A DNA stretch of 64,000 nt from JAIVJZ01 sp035645695. GTDB taxonomy: Bacteria; Acidobacteriota; Blastocatellia; Pyrinomonadales; Pyrinomonadaceae. The stretch is taken from NCBI GenBank assembly GCA_035645695.1, contig DASQMC010000079.1, forward strand, positions 1-64,000, read 5' to 3'. Below, piece after piece: positions 7,613-17,573 of the stretch. The position numbers and the translations under genes are program-made. Within the stretch, counting starts at the first letter, position 1; each line of letters opens with the position of its first letter. Under the pieces are notes generated by a model. It ran no database searches. It was given only the letters and a program-made list of their open reading frames with translations, and was not told the DNA's origin.

Positions 7613-9679
7613 TCAACGCGTCGCCGTCGCACTTGATTTCAAATGCTTGTCGAACCATTCAAGTTGGCGGCGCACGAGATCGATCTGGTGATTCGGTTCG
7701 GCGATGCCGTGCCCTTCGCGCGGGTAGCGGACGAAGACGGTTTCGATGCCGCGCTTGCGCAGGGCGCGATAATACTGTTCGGCCTGCGCGATGGGAACGC
7801 GCCTGTCCTGCTCGCCGTGCGTGATCAGCAAAGGCGTCTTGACGCGATCCGCGTAGCGCACGGGCGACCACTTTTCATAAGCTTCGCGCGCCGTCCAGGG
7901 GGTGCCGCCGAAGCCGTATTCCATCAGGCCGGGGATGTCGCTCTGGCCGTGGAAGCTGTACCAATCGCTGATCCCGGCGTGGCCGATGGCGGCCTTGAAA
8001 CGGTTGGTCTGCGTGATGACCCAGAAGGTCATGAAGCCGCCGTACGAGCCGCCCATCACGGCGAGGCGTTCGGGGTCGGCCACGCCCGTCTTGACGAGTT
8101 CGTCCACGCCCGTCATCAGGTCTTGATAATCCTTGCCGCCCCAATCGCCCACGTTTGCGGTCGTGAACTTGTGGCCGTAGCCGGTCGAGCCGCGCGGGTT
8201 GGGCAACAGCACCGCATAGCCGCCCGCGGCGAAGATCTGCGCGCGCGTATTGAAGCCGTAGGTGAAATGCGAGTAAGGCCCGCCGTGAATCTGCAAAATG
8301 AGCGGGTAGCGTTTGCCCTGCTCGTAACCGAGCGGCTTTAAGAGCAAGCCCTCGATCTCAAGCCCGTCCGGCGCTTTCCAGCGGACGACTTCCGTCGCGA
8401 CAAGCGCGAAGTCCTTGATGTGCGAGTTGAAGCTCGTCAGGCGCTGCGCGCCCTTGCCCGCGCTCGATGCGACCCAGATGTCGTTCGGCGTCTTCGCGTC
8501 GTTGAAGGCGAAGGCCAACATGCGCCCGTCGCGCGAGAGGTCAACGCCCGCATACGCGCCCTTGCTCTGGAAGATCGCCTGCGGCGGCGCGTTCCCCGCG
8601 AACGGAATTTTCAACAATTGGCCGTAGACGCCTTCCGCGCCCGCCGCATACAACGCCGCCCCGTCGGGCGACCACTTCGGCGCGCCGTTGACGGAATCAT
8701 TATACTTGCCCGTCAGGTTACGGGGCGGGGGGGCATTGGCGGCCGCGCTTGCGTCCGAAGCCACGACGACGAGATCGATCTTGGCCGCCCACGATGCCGG
8801 CTCGTCGTTTGAGAGATAAGCGATCCATTTTCCATCCGGCGAAAAGCGGGGCGCGTAATCGGGTCCGGCGTTCGTGGTGAGTTGGCGAGGCGCGCCGCCC
8901 GCGGCGGGAGCAACGTAGAGGTCTGTGTTGCGTTCGTCCGAGATGTCCGTGAAGGACGACTCCTGCGAGCCGCCCTTGCTCATCGTGTAGGCGACCCACG
9001 CGGCGTCGGGCGACCACTGCGGGTCTGAGACGGTGAAGGAGCCTTCCGTTACGCGCCGCTTCTCTTTCGTATCGAGATTGATCGTCCATAGATGCGAATA
9101 GATGAAGCCGCTGTCAACGACGATGGCGTCAAACTTGTCCTTCCTGCGTTTGTCGCGCTCGGCCTTGTCCTGCGGCGTGTCGCGCACGACGTAGGCGATC
9201 CGGCGGCCATCGGGCGACCAGCGAAACTGCGCGACGCCCGCTTCCTCTTCCGTCAGGCGTTCGGCCTCGCCGCCCGCGACGGGGATAATCCAGATTTGAT
9301 TGCGCGGCGCGGATGAAGGAGCGTCCGGTCGCGGCGCGTCGCGGTTGGCGAGGAAGGCGATGCGACGGCTGTCCGGCGACCACTGCGGCGCGCTCTCGCC
9401 GCGTTCGCCGTTCGTCAGTTTGTAGGCCGCGCCGCCCGCGCCCGCCGCGCCCACTCCGACTATGTGTATGTGCGTGTCGCGCCGGTTCTCTTTCCGGTTC
9501 CACTCGCCGACAGTGAAGGCGATCAACTTGCCGTCCGGCGACCACTGCGGCGCGCCCACCTCCTGTAACGCGAGCGCATCTTCAATCGTCAACTTTTTGC
9601 CCTGCGCCCGCGCCACGACAGCGCCCGCCGTCAAGGCCAGCGACAACACCCACACACACATCCCTGCACGTCTCATCAT
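7613..9679 (-). CDS. S9 family peptidase (acylaminoacyl-peptidase-like), secreted
   Basis: The 688-residue product starts at tandem ATGs (9679/9676) with GAGGGA about 6 nt upstream. A signal peptide ends near residue 28 (SLALTAGAVVARAQ). Residues 30-430 form a WD40/TolB-like beta-propeller with repeated WSPDG motifs. The C-terminal alpha/beta-hydrolase carries GGSYGG (S545), HGEQD (D625) and REGHG (H657), a complete serine-protease triad. Family members are dipeptidyl or acylaminoacyl peptidases that act on short peptides. Export suggests a role in periplasmic or extracellular peptide scavenging. Length and triad are typical. Confidence 0.94.
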   Translation of the reverse strand: MMRRAGMCVWVLSLALTAGAVVARAQGKKLTIEDALALQEVGAPQWSPDGKLIAFTVGEWNRKENRRDTHIHIVGVGAAGAGGAAYKLTNGERGESAPQWSPDSRRIAFLANRDAPRPDAPSSAPRNQIWIIPVAGGEAERLTEEEAGVAQFRWSPDGRRIAYVVRDTPQDKAERDKRRKDKFDAIVVDSGFIYSHLWTINLDTKEKRRVTEGSFTVSDPQWSPDAAWVAYTMSKGGSQESSFTDISDERNTDLYVAPAAGGAPRQLTTNAGPDYAPRFSPDGKWIAYLSNDEPASWAAKIDLVVVASDASAAANAPPPRNLTGKYNDSVNGAPKWSPDGAALYAAGAEGVYGQLLKIPFAGNAPPQAIFQSKGAYAGVDLSRDGRMLAFAFNDAKTPNDIWVASSAGKGAQRLTSFNSHIKDFALVATEVVRWKAPDGLEIEGLLLKPLGYEQGKRYPLILQIHGGPYSHFTYGFNTRAQIFAAGGYAVLLPNPRGSTGYGHKFTTANVGDWGGKDYQDLMTGVDELVKTGVADPERLAVMGGSYGGFMTFWVITQTNRFKAAIGHAGISDWYSFHGQSDIPGLMEYGFGGTPWTAREAYEKWSPVRYADRVKTPLLITHGEQDRRVPIAQAEQYYRALRKRGIETVFVRYPREGHGIAEPNHQIDLVRRQLEWFDKHLKSSATATR

Positions 9680-10050
9680 TTCGATCCCTCGTCTCCTGAT
9701 CTGTGAGCAAAAGTATACGGAACTCAGGCCGTAGCGGTTTCCATATTTGTGAGTTGGACACATCGCGGGAAAAGCTACTTATAGCGCATCCCGCCGGGAA
9801 ATGCTCGAAAATTCTTTCAAAATCGCCGGGCATCACGCGACCCGCCGACACGCCCGCGAGACTCCCGGTTTATGTCGAACATCATTTATCGCGCGGCGCG
9901 CGCGCAGCGAAACTTCCGACGACCCGCGACCTGTCGAACCGGCGTGCGGGCGCGCCGATCCTTTCGTGCTTAACGAAAGAACGCCGCCGCTCTTCGGTGA
10001 AGAGCGGCGGCGTTCCTGTCGGTTCAACGTTCGTGGCGTTGATTGGTTGT
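9680..10050. other. Non-coding interval between S9 peptidase and LTD protein
   Basis: The 371-bp interval holds the 5' leader of the S9 peptidase gene on the right of its start and the terminator-like hairpin of the next gene (9979-10015). CTTTCG/CGAAAG at 9961-9979 forms a small second hairpin. No convincing gene is present. Confidence 0.6.
9979..10015 (-). terminator. 17-bp hairpin after the LTD/beta-propeller gene
   Basis: A perfect 17-bp stem (9979-9995 with 9999-10015) and a 3-nt loop lie 36 nt past the stop of the gene ending at 10051. Read on the minus strand it is followed by TTTCGTTAAG, a weak T-rich tail. It is a likely factor-independent terminator. Confidence 0.7.
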
Positions 10051-13000
10051 TTAGGGCAGACCCTCAAGGCTGACGATGAAGCGGAACGCGCCTTCCTTAT
10101 CGACGCCCAACATGAACTGAACGTCCACGGAGCACGTCGAGGTGGGAGCGCAGATACCCGCGACCGTCGATTCGAGACCGGCCGGGAATTGCGCGTTGAC
10201 GAGCGTGAGCGTCGTGTTGTAACCGCCGCCGTTAGGTTGCTGCATCGGCAGTTGCTCGATGAGCGTGCCGCGCACCCTGGCGGACGCGTTGGCAGCCGTC
10301 GGCACAAGTTGATCGGAAGAATCAAGCACGCGCAGGTCTGCGAAGCCCGCGGGCGCGGGGTTCGTCGTGATGTCCACCACGCGGAAGCGGATACGTGTGA
10401 TCGTCTGACCGCTGTCGTTGGTGAAACGACGGCGAATGGTCATCGTGCCGAAACTGCGGTTCACGCCGATGTTCGACCCGTCGCGCGAGCGATTGGGCGA
10501 AGCGGACGACGCGACCGACGGATCGAACATCGTCACGGTGATATTGCGAGCCGTGTCCTGCCGCGGGCTGACGGTGTTCTGCGGCCCCGGTGCGCCGAGT
10601 ATTGGCTGAGCCGCGCCGAAGGAGGCCGTCCCTGTGGAGACGAACACGAAGTCCTGATTGTTCGCGTTGGTGTCCTGCGGGACGCCGGACGCGAGTTTTC
10701 GCACGAAGCTGATCTCGCCGTCGGTCGAGCCGATGGGAGCCAGACCCGCACCTTCGAGCCTGTTAGCCGCGTTTCCGGTGAAGCCGACCGCGTCGAGGCG
10801 GTTGCCCGGCGCGAACGTGCCTCGGTCGGTCGTCGAATACAACGCCAGACCGCCGTCATCGTCGATGTCCGTGCCGGTGATGGGTCGGTAGTAGAAATCG
10901 GCGGCGGCATACCGGACGAGGCTGTAGCCGCCCGCTGCGAGCAGGAAGTGCTTGCGCGCAGGGATGACCGTGCCGTTCGGGATGACGGCCACATTCTCGG
11001 CCGTGCCGCCCGAGGTGGCGTCAATCGCCCAGCCTTCCGTGCCGTCGCCGGCGTTGACCGTGATGTCCGCGCCCGTGTTGTTATACAACTCGATGAACTC
11101 GTCGGTCGCACCGCTCGTGCCGCGCAGGCGGAACTCGCTGATGATCACCTGACCGGGCGTGGCCGTCGTGGCGGCCGTGTTGGCCGAGGCCGCGAAGTCC
11201 TGCCCGCTCTGGCTGTTCGGGACATCAGTGTAGGTGCGATAGGCGGGCGCGAAGCGCGTCCCCGCACGCGTAGGTCTGACCGTGTAGTTGCCGCCTGCCT
11301 GTAGGCCGGTGAACGAGTACGCGCCGGTCGGCCCCGTTGCGACCTGCGCCTGGGTGGTCGAACCGGTGAGCCTCACGGTTGCGGTTTCGCCCGCCGCGAG
11401 GCCGGTCACGTTGCCGCTGATGGTGAGCGCCGAGGGCGGCGTGAGAGCGATCTCCCACATACCGCGGCTGTGCGTGGCGATGCGCAGGAAGCGGTTGGCG
11501 TCCTGAATGACCATCTGGAAGACGGCGAGGCGCGGCAAGCCCGTGCCGTAGGGAACCCACGTCGCGCCGCCGTCCTGCGAGGTGTAGACGCCGATGTCCG
11601 TGCCCGCGTAGAGATGCGTCGGGTCGGCAGGGTCAACCACGAAGGCATTGACGGGAACATCGGGGATACCGTTAGCGATGGCCGTCCACGTCGTCGCGCC
11701 GGGCGTGTCGCTAAGGTTGGTGGTCTTCCAGATATGCTCCACGGCCGGGATGCCCTGGCCGCCGTAGCAAACATAGGCGACCGACGAATTGGTCGGATCA
11801 ATGAAGACGCGTCCGACGGCTCTGCGATTGGCAACCGAAATCGGAGGAGTCACCTCCGTCAAAACGTTCGAGCCGGAGCGGGTCGCGAAGACCTGACCGC
11901 CCACCGTCTGGAGGCCGGCCGTCGTGTTCGCGCTCTGAACGGCAGTGCCCACGATGCGCGCGTTGTCGTCGGTTTTGCTCACCCAGACGGATGAAATGGC
12001 TGCGCCGACCGAAGGCGCCGCCGGGAAAGGATTGACCGGCGCCTGACTGGCGACCGTCATCGTGTCGCCGCGATTGATCGAGCGATAGAGACGATCCGTG
12101 GCGAAGTAGAATGTGTTCGGCTGGCCGGGAATGAGGCTCGGCCCCAAATCCATCGGCGCGTAGAAAAGCACGTTATCGTTGGTGATGCCGTTCGGCCCTT
12201 CCACGTCGCCGCAAGCGTTGACGAAGCCGCCGAACACTTGGTTGTTGATATTGCCCTTGAGCACCCACTCGCCTTCAAACGCGCAGTCCGTGCGCGAGAC
12301 GCGCCCGAAGCCGATGAGGGTGTTCTGCTGGTTGAAGTACGTGTGGTACATCGTGACGTTCGTGGTGTCGGTCGTGCTCTTGTCGATGAGAGCATAACCG
12401 CCATCGCCGAAGTCCGCGCGACGCCACTGGTTGATCGGCTTATTCGGGTCGGCATTGTCGGTGGGCAGCAGGAACTGCGTGCCGTTGTCCTGCGTGCCGC
12501 CGAGCGTGAAGAAGCGGTCGGTGGCGTGCACGTCCAAGCCCTGAAACTGGGTCGCGCTGTAGCCGGGGTTATTGAGCGAAGTCCATGTGACGCCCTTGTT
12601 GGTCGAGCGCCAGATGCCGCCGTCGCTGCCGGTGTAGACGATGTTAGGGTTCGACCGGGAAACGACCGTTACGTGCGTGTCGGCATGGAGGCCGGTGTCG
12701 TTGCGTGCGAACGACGCGCCCCCGTCCGTTGAGCGCGCCTGGATGCGCGAGCAGGGATTCGACGTAGACAGTGCAGAGCCGCCGAGATGGACGATGTTCG
12801 GGTCGCTCGGGTCGGACTCGATGGAGATATCGTAGGAGCACTGGCCGCCGCAGAAACCGCCGCCGCCCAGCTGCTTGACCCACGTCAAACCGCCGTCGAT
12901 GGACTTGCGCACCGCGCCCGAGTTGGTCGTGCAGGACGTGCCCGCCGCCGACTCGCTCGAGGCAAGATAAAAGGTGGTAACGCTGCCGATTCTCGTCGCG

Positions 13001-14280
13001 GAGAACTCGCCGCGCGTGGTGTTGAGGGCAAGCCGCTGCGTGAAGGTCGGCGTGGCCGCGAGCGCATCAGCCGTGCGCCAGACGCCTCCTAGAGCGGCTC
13101 CTGCCGTCGAGCCGGGGCGGACGAAAGCCACGAGGACGTTCGGGTCGCCCGGATCGAAGCGAATACCTGTGATGTTGTGGTTGCCGGTGCAGGGGCTGTC
13201 GAAGCAGTTTTCCGGCGCGACGAGCAGCTTCTGGAAGGCAACGGTGCCGGCGGCGGCCGTCGCGTTGGTCGAACGATAGAGACCGCGAATCCCGAGCGGC
13301 GGAATCGTGCCGCCCTGCGGAGTCTGTTGCGGATTGCCGACGATGGCCGAAGTGGTCGAGACGAAGATGGTCGCCGGGTCGGTCGGATGCACCAGAATGT
13401 CACTGATGGCGCGGCCGGAAAACGTGCTGGTAGATACGGCCGTCGGAGTAGGCCCGGGAGTCATGAAATTATAGGCCGGGTTGATGGGGCCGGTAAGGTC
13501 TGCGGTCGTCAGCGCGTTGTTGATGCGATAGACGCCTATCCCGGCGTAGCAGCCGCTGCCGCACTGGTTGGACTCGCCCGTGCCGACATACAGGATGGTC
13601 GGGTCGGAGGGCGCGAAAGCGAGCGCGCCGATGGCGAGCGATTCCGCGCTGTCGAAGATGGGCGTCCACGTCTGCCCGCCGTTGAGCGAGCGGAAGACGC
13701 CGCCGTTGGCCGACGAGATGAAAACGATGTCCGGGTTGGTCGGGTGGACGGCGATGGCCGTGGTGCGCCCGCTGACCGGGTGAACTACGTTGGCAGTCTG
13801 ACCGTTCGGGATCGGTTGCGGGCCGATGGGCGTCCAGCTCGTGCTGCTGATCATCGGCTGCGCCAACAGGCCGTTCTTCGCGTCCTTTTGCAGCTTCGAT
13901 TCCTGCTGCACCATCTGACCAATCGCCTTCACGCGAAGCATCGAGTCATATGTGCCGTCCTCGCTCACGCCGAGCAGCATGTTGATATGCTCCTGCCGCT
14001 TCTGTAGATATGCCTCGAAGTTGACCTTGCCTCTCTGGAAGGCGGGCAGGTCCGGGTCATTTTCTTTAGCCGCGTCCGGCTTGCGATTCAGGTTACGCAG
14101 ACGTTTGGTGGGCGCGTTTTGTGCGGTGCCGCCCTTCTGCGCGCCGGTTGAGACGGCGTCATTCGCCTTCGAAGTTTTGCCGCGTTCCTGTGCGCTGGTG
14201 GCTGACTTGAAATTCAAAGCCAATAGGGAGAGCACGACGGCAACGCCGGCGAGCAACATCCATCTCGTGTAGTTCTTCAT
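10051..14280 (-). CDS. Secreted beta-propeller protein with lamin-tail domain
   Basis: The 1409-residue product has AGGAGA about 9 nt before the ATG. A signal peptide or anchor is at about residues 6-30 (WMLLAGVAVVLSLLAL). Residues 150-960 contain Asp-box blades (SLNGGQTW, SIDGGLTW, STNKGVTW, SQDGGATW), indicating a sortilin/BNR-like propeller. A carboxypeptidase-regulatory/SpaA-like beta-sandwich (ISGNVTGL ... TGAYSFTGLQAGGNY) follows. Then comes a lamin-tail domain starting near VIISEFRLRG with FIELYNNTG. The C-terminus is a further beta-rich region. It is probably a large cell-surface or secreted protein. The second large propeller within 8 kb suggests a family expansion. No enzymatic residues are recognised. 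Confidence 0.85.
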   Translation of the reverse strand: MKNYTRWMLLAGVAVVLSLLALNFKSATSAQERGKTSKANDAVSTGAQKGGTAQNAPTKRLRNLNRKPDAAKENDPDLPAFQRGKVNFEAYLQKRQEHINMLLGVSEDGTYDSMLRVKAIGQMVQQESKLQKDAKNGLLAQPMISSTSWTPIGPQPIPNGQTANVVHPVSGRTTAIAVHPTNPDIVFISSANGGVFRSLNGGQTWTPIFDSAESLAIGALAFAPSDPTILYVGTGESNQCGSGCYAGIGVYRINNALTTADLTGPINPAYNFMTPGPTPTAVSTSTFSGRAISDILVHPTDPATIFVSTTSAIVGNPQQTPQGGTIPPLGIRGLYRSTNATAAAGTVAFQKLLVAPENCFDSPCTGNHNITGIRFDPGDPNVLVAFVRPGSTAGAALGGVWRTADALAATPTFTQRLALNTTRGEFSATRIGSVTTFYLASSESAAGTSCTTNSGAVRKSIDGGLTWVKQLGGGGFCGGQCSYDISIESDPSDPNIVHLGGSALSTSNPCSRIQARSTDGGASFARNDTGLHADTHVTVVSRSNPNIVYTGSDGGIWRSTNKGVTWTSLNNPGYSATQFQGLDVHATDRFFTLGGTQDNGTQFLLPTDNADPNKPINQWRRADFGDGGYALIDKSTTDTTNVTMYHTYFNQQNTLIGFGRVSRTDCAFEGEWVLKGNINNQVFGGFVNACGDVEGPNGITNDNVLFYAPMDLGPSLIPGQPNTFYFATDRLYRSINRGDTMTVASQAPVNPFPAAPSVGAAISSVWVSKTDDNARIVGTAVQSANTTAGLQTVGGQVFATRSGSNVLTEVTPPISVANRRAVGRVFIDPTNSSVAYVCYGGQGIPAVEHIWKTTNLSDTPGATTWTAIANGIPDVPVNAFVVDPADPTHLYAGTDIGVYTSQDGGATWVPYGTGLPRLAVFQMVIQDANRFLRIATHSRGMWEIALTPPSALTISGNVTGLAAGETATVRLTGSTTQAQVATGPTGAYSFTGLQAGGNYTVRPTRAGTRFAPAYRTYTDVPNSQSGQDFAASANTAATTATPGQVIISEFRLRGTSGATDEFIELYNNTGADITVNAGDGTEGWAIDATSGGTAENVAVIPNGTVIPARKHFLLAAGGYSLVRYAAADFYYRPITGTDIDDDGGLALYSTTDRGTFAPGNRLDAVGFTGNAANRLEGAGLAPIGSTDGEISFVRKLASGVPQDTNANNQDFVFVSTGTASFGAAQPILGAPGPQNTVSPRQDTARNITVTMFDPSVASSASPNRSRDGSNIGVNRSFGTMTIRRRFTNDSGQTITRIRFRVVDITTNPAPAGFADLRVLDSSDQLVPTAANASARVRGTLIEQLPMQQPNGGGYNTTLTLVNAQFPAGLESTVAGICAPTSTCSVDVQFMLGVDKEGAFRFIVSLEGLP

Positions 14281-14883
14281 GCAAGTTCTCCTGGAGGGGT
14301 TAAACTATCAAGAATCGGCGAACGCGCTCCGTCGGCTTAACAAACAGCCGCCGGCTTAAACGCCCGCACGGTTCGGAATCAAAACCGTTTACCTGCTAGT
14401 AAAGCGCAGCTATCTTTTTCATTTGAAGGTTGAATCGAAATGCCGCACCGAATCCCCGGCGACTCAATATTCGCTCCTGACGGAAACGCCAACGGCACAC
14501 CTTTCCGGCTGAAAGGGTCAGGTAGGTTGCGGGGGAAGGAATTTGTTAGATTGTAAATAACGGGTTTCTGGGAAATGATCGAGGTTGCGGCCTCTTCCTG
14601 ATCTCAAAATAACTCACTGCGGTCTTTTAAGTAAGCCCGAGTAAAGTAATCTCTTTTGCCGCTTACTGTCAACATGTTCGGGAACTTTCGTGTCGCCGGG
14701 ACGCGCGCCCGGCTGCCTGCTGCCCATTCGCACGCCGGTACGGGGCAGTGGGAAAAATCACCAAAAGAGGGTAGCAGAATAATCTCCGCCGAGCTACCGG
14801 GAAGTGATTGATTCCCTTCTTTGAGTCTGAACATCATCGCCACAGCCTTGCCGCGGCCATTCGAAACGGCATAGAGGTGCCAA
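14281..14883. other. Long non-coding interval / leader region
   Basis: No gene is seen. The left end is the ribosome-binding site and leader of the minus-strand gene starting at 14280. On the plus strand TTTACC at about 14388 and TATCTT 17 nt later give a weak promoter candidate reading toward the permease gene. Small hairpins occur at 14502-14518 (CCTTTC/GAAAGG) and around 14697-14712 (CCGGG/CCCGG). The interval may be the 5' leader of the attenuator at 14884-14939. Confidence 0.35.
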
Positions 14884-14939
14884 GTGTCGCCGCCCTTACA
14901 GCCGGGAGCGGCGAGACGAAAATCTCGCCGCTCTTTTTT
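14884..14939 (+). promoter_or_regulatory. Putative transcription attenuator before permease operon
   Basis: GAGCGGCGAGA (14906-14916) pairs perfectly with TCTCGCCGCTC (14923-14933) across CGAAAA and is followed by six T (14934-14939), a textbook intrinsic terminator on the plus strand. No plus-strand gene lies upstream. The permease start is about 87 nt downstream. GTGTCGCCGC (14884-14893) is 9/10 complementary to 14908-14917, so an alternative antiterminator stem would destroy the terminator. The ligand or trigger is unknown. A simple sRNA terminator is the alternative. Confidence 0.55.
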
Positions 14940-15025
14940 CGTCTCACAGTCTCGCTGTCCGGCGCGTGTTGCCGCCCGGCCGGGGGTTTACAAACTCCGC
15001 GTGAGTGCGGCACACTGCGCTGCCG

Positions 15026-16405
15026 ATGGACGACATGCCCCGAGCCTCCACTGCAAACGCGCCGCCCGCGACGCACAAACTCGCGCGCCGCCTCAATCTC
15101 TTCGACGCGACCATGCTCGTCATGGGCGGCATCGTGGGCGCGGGCATCTTCGTCAACCCGGCGGAAGTGGCGCGGCAGGTGCACACGCCCTTTCTCATTC
15201 TCGGCGCGTGGCTCGTGGGCGGGCTGATCGCGCTCGCAGGGGCGTTCGTCTACGCGGAGTTGGCGGCGCGTAGACCCGAAGTCGGAGGCCAGTATGCTTA
15301 TCTGCGCGACGCGTATCACCCGACGGTGGCATTCCTCTACGGTTGGTCGCTGCTGCTCGTCATACAGTCGGGCGGGATGGCGGCCGTCGCCATCACTTTC
15401 GCGCGCTACTTCGCCGAACTCACGCGAGCGCCTCTGCCGGAAGGCGCGCTCGCCGCGCTCGTGCTCATGCTGCTGACGGCCGTCAACTGCCTCGGCGTTC
15501 GCGCCGGCAGCAACGTGCAGAGCGCGCTGATGGTCTTGAAGATCGCGGCCATCGCCGCGCTCGTCTTCGGCGGCTGGTGGTTCTCGGGCGGGACGAACGG
15601 GTTCGCCGAGAGCACGCCAGCGCGGCATGAGCCTTTATCGTTCGATCTTTTAACCGCAATGGGCGCGGCGCTCACGCCCGTCATGTTCGCTTACGGCGGC
15701 TGGCAGACGACGAGTTTCGTCGCGGGAGAGATGCGCGACCCGCGACGCGATCTGGCGCGCGGGCTGCTGTTCGGCGTGATTGGTGTGGTGCTGCTCTACA
15801 CGGCGGTCAGTTTTGTGTGCGTGTACGCGCTCGGCGCGGAAGGTTTGGCGCAGACGAACACGCCCGCTACCGCCGTCATGCGCGGCGCGCTCGGCGAACG
15901 CGGCGCGCTCCTCATCGCGCTCGGCATCACAGTCTCGACGCTCGGCTTCCTCAGTCAAGGCATGCTCACCGCGCCCCGCGTCTATTTCGCGATGGCGGAA
16001 GACGGATTGTTCTTCCGCCGCATCGCGCAGGTCAGCGAACGCACGCGCGTGCCGGTCTTCGCCATCGCATTGCAGGGCGCGGCGGCGATCATCATCGCGC
16101 TCTCGGGGCGCTACGGCCAGATACTCAACTACGTCGTCTCGGTCGATTTCATCTGGTTCGGGCTGACCGGGCTCTCCCTCTTCATCTTTCGCCGTCGCTC
16201 GTCACCAAGCGACGAGGCGGCCACGACGTTTCGCGTTCCCGGCCACCCTTACACCACTGCTCTCTTCGTCGCGGCCTGCTGGCTGGTCGTCCTGAGCACC
16301 GTCTACAAATATCCGGCCAACAGCATCGTCGGCTTTTTGATCGTGGCCGCGGGCATCCCGGCTTGCTACTACTGGCTGCGACGGCAAAGGAATTCCCACT
16401 TATGA
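15026..16405 (+). CDS. APC-family amino acid permease
   Basis: The 459-residue membrane transporter belongs to the amino acid-polyamine-organocation superfamily. The family's N-terminal signature is clear: the broken first helix with GGIVGAGIFVNP. GGQYAYLRDAYHP follows helix 2, and there are about 12 hydrophobic segments in all. A GTG at 15005 would add seven residues; I prefer the ATG at 15026, although neither has a strong ribosome-binding site. The gene overlaps the aminotransferase by 4 nt (ATGA), so the two are co-translated and the transporter probably supplies that enzyme's amino-acid substrate. The upstream terminator/antiterminator arrangement suggests conditional expression. Substrate specificity cannot be read from sequence. 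Confidence 0.92.
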   Translation: MDDMPRASTANAPPATHKLARRLNLFDATMLVMGGIVGAGIFVNPAEVARQVHTPFLILGAWLVGGLIALAGAFVYAELAARRPEVGGQYAYLRDAYHPTVAFLYGWSLLLVIQSGGMAAVAITFARYFAELTRAPLPEGALAALVLMLLTAVNCLGVRAGSNVQSALMVLKIAAIAALVFGGWWFSGGTNGFAESTPARHEPLSFDLLTAMGAALTPVMFAYGGWQTTSFVAGEMRDPRRDLARGLLFGVIGVVLLYTAVSFVCVYALGAEGLAQTNTPATAVMRGALGERGALLIALGITVSTLGFLSQGMLTAPRVYFAMAEDGLFFRRIAQVSERTRVPVFAIALQGAAAIIIALSGRYGQILNYVVSVDFIWFGLTGLSLFIFRRRSSPSDEAATTFRVPGHPYTTALFVAACWLVVLSTVYKYPANSIVGFLIVAAGIPACYYWLRRQRNSHL

Positions 16406-17511
16406 ACGAACGGCAGCGCGTGATGAGTTCCGCCTACATGCACTGGGCGAAGACGCAGACACCTGCGCCCTATAACCTCGCGACGAGCGGCGTCAACCAC
16501 TACCCGCTCGAAAGCCTGCGCGTCTCGCTCTCCGATCTCGAACTGAGCGGCACGAGCGGTTACGGCTATCCGCCGCTGCAAAAGGCCATCGCCGCCCATT
16601 GCGGCGTCGCGACAGATTCGGTCGTCGCCGCCAACGGCACTTCGATGGCGAACTTTCTCGCGATGGCCGCGCTCGTCGAACCCGGCGACGAAGTGCTCGT
16701 CGAGCAGCCCACCTACGAGTTGCTCATCTCGGCCGCGCTCTACCTCGGCGCGGAGGTGAAAAGGTTCGCGCGCCCGTTTGAATCGCAATTCCGCCTCGAC
16801 CCCGCCGAAGTCGAACGCGCCATCACGCCCCGGACGCGTCTCGTCGTCGTCACGAATTTGCACAACCCTTCGAACGCTTATTCCGGCGACGACACGCTTA
16901 AACAGATCGGCGACATCGCGGCTCGCGTGGGGGCGCGCGTCCTCGTCGATGAAGTTTATCTCGACGCCGCCTTCGCGCGTTCGCCTCGAACCGCTCAACG
17001 CCTCGGCGAACATGTCATCAGCACGGCGAGCCTGACGAAGGTCTACGGCCTCAGGGGCCTGCGCTGCGGCTGGATACTGGCCGCGCCCGCGCTGGCAGAG
17101 CGCATGTGGCGGCTCAACGACCTCTTCGGCGTCGCGCAACCGCACGCCTCGGAACGCCTCAGTTGTATCGCCTTCGCGCGCCTCCCCGAGATCGCCGCCG
17201 GCACGCGCGCCCTGCTCGAACGCAACCGCGCCCTCGCCAACAGTTTCTTCTCCACGCGCGACGACCTCGAAACTTTCCCCATCACCGACGGCATGATTTC
17301 GTTTCCGCGCCTGCGACACAACGGCAGCGCGGACTCTCTCTGCGCACTGCTGCGCGAGAAGTATGAAACGTCGCTTGTGCCGGGGAGATTTTTCGAGATG
17401 CCCGGACACTTCCGCCTCAGCATCACGGGCGACACGGAGATGTTGAGCGGCGGGCTGGAACGTCTCGGCGCGGCGTTGGACGAGATCAAGGGGCGGCCAA
17501 ACGAACAGTAG
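16402..17511 (+). CDS. PLP-dependent aminotransferase (class I/II)
   Basis: The 369-residue fold-type I enzyme starts at an ATG inside the ATGA overlap with the permease, with AAGGA about 10 nt upstream. Visible landmarks are NLHNPSN near residue 153, DEVYLDAAF near 180 (PLP-pyridine aspartate and tyrosine), and TASLTKVYGLRGLRCGW near 210-226 with the PLP lysine and phosphate-binding Arg. The C-terminal substrate arginine is probably in HFRLSI. It matches the MalY/PatB-to-AspC-like family in size. Context suggests that it transaminates an imported amino acid. The exact substrate is unknown. Confidence 0.92.
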   Translation: MNERQRVMSSAYMHWAKTQTPAPYNLATSGVNHYPLESLRVSLSDLELSGTSGYGYPPLQKAIAAHCGVATDSVVAANGTSMANFLAMAALVEPGDEVLVEQPTYELLISAALYLGAEVKRFARPFESQFRLDPAEVERAITPRTRLVVVTNLHNPSNAYSGDDTLKQIGDIAARVGARVLVDEVYLDAAFARSPRTAQRLGEHVISTASLTKVYGLRGLRCGWILAAPALAERMWRLNDLFGVAQPHASERLSCIAFARLPEIAAGTRALLERNRALANSFFSTRDDLETFPITDGMISFPRLRHNGSADSLCALLREKYETSLVPGRFFEMPGHFRLSITGDTEMLSGGLERLGAALDEIKGRPNEQ

Positions 17512-17573
17512 CCGCGAGACGAAGGCCGCCAAATGACCCGAAAGCGGCGACAGGCATTAGCCGCGAAGCGACT

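Noticed and set aside
14604..14843. Minus-strand 79-residue frame in the leader interval
   Set aside because: There is no ribosome-binding site and the composition is unconvincing. It lies in a region better explained as a regulatory leader.
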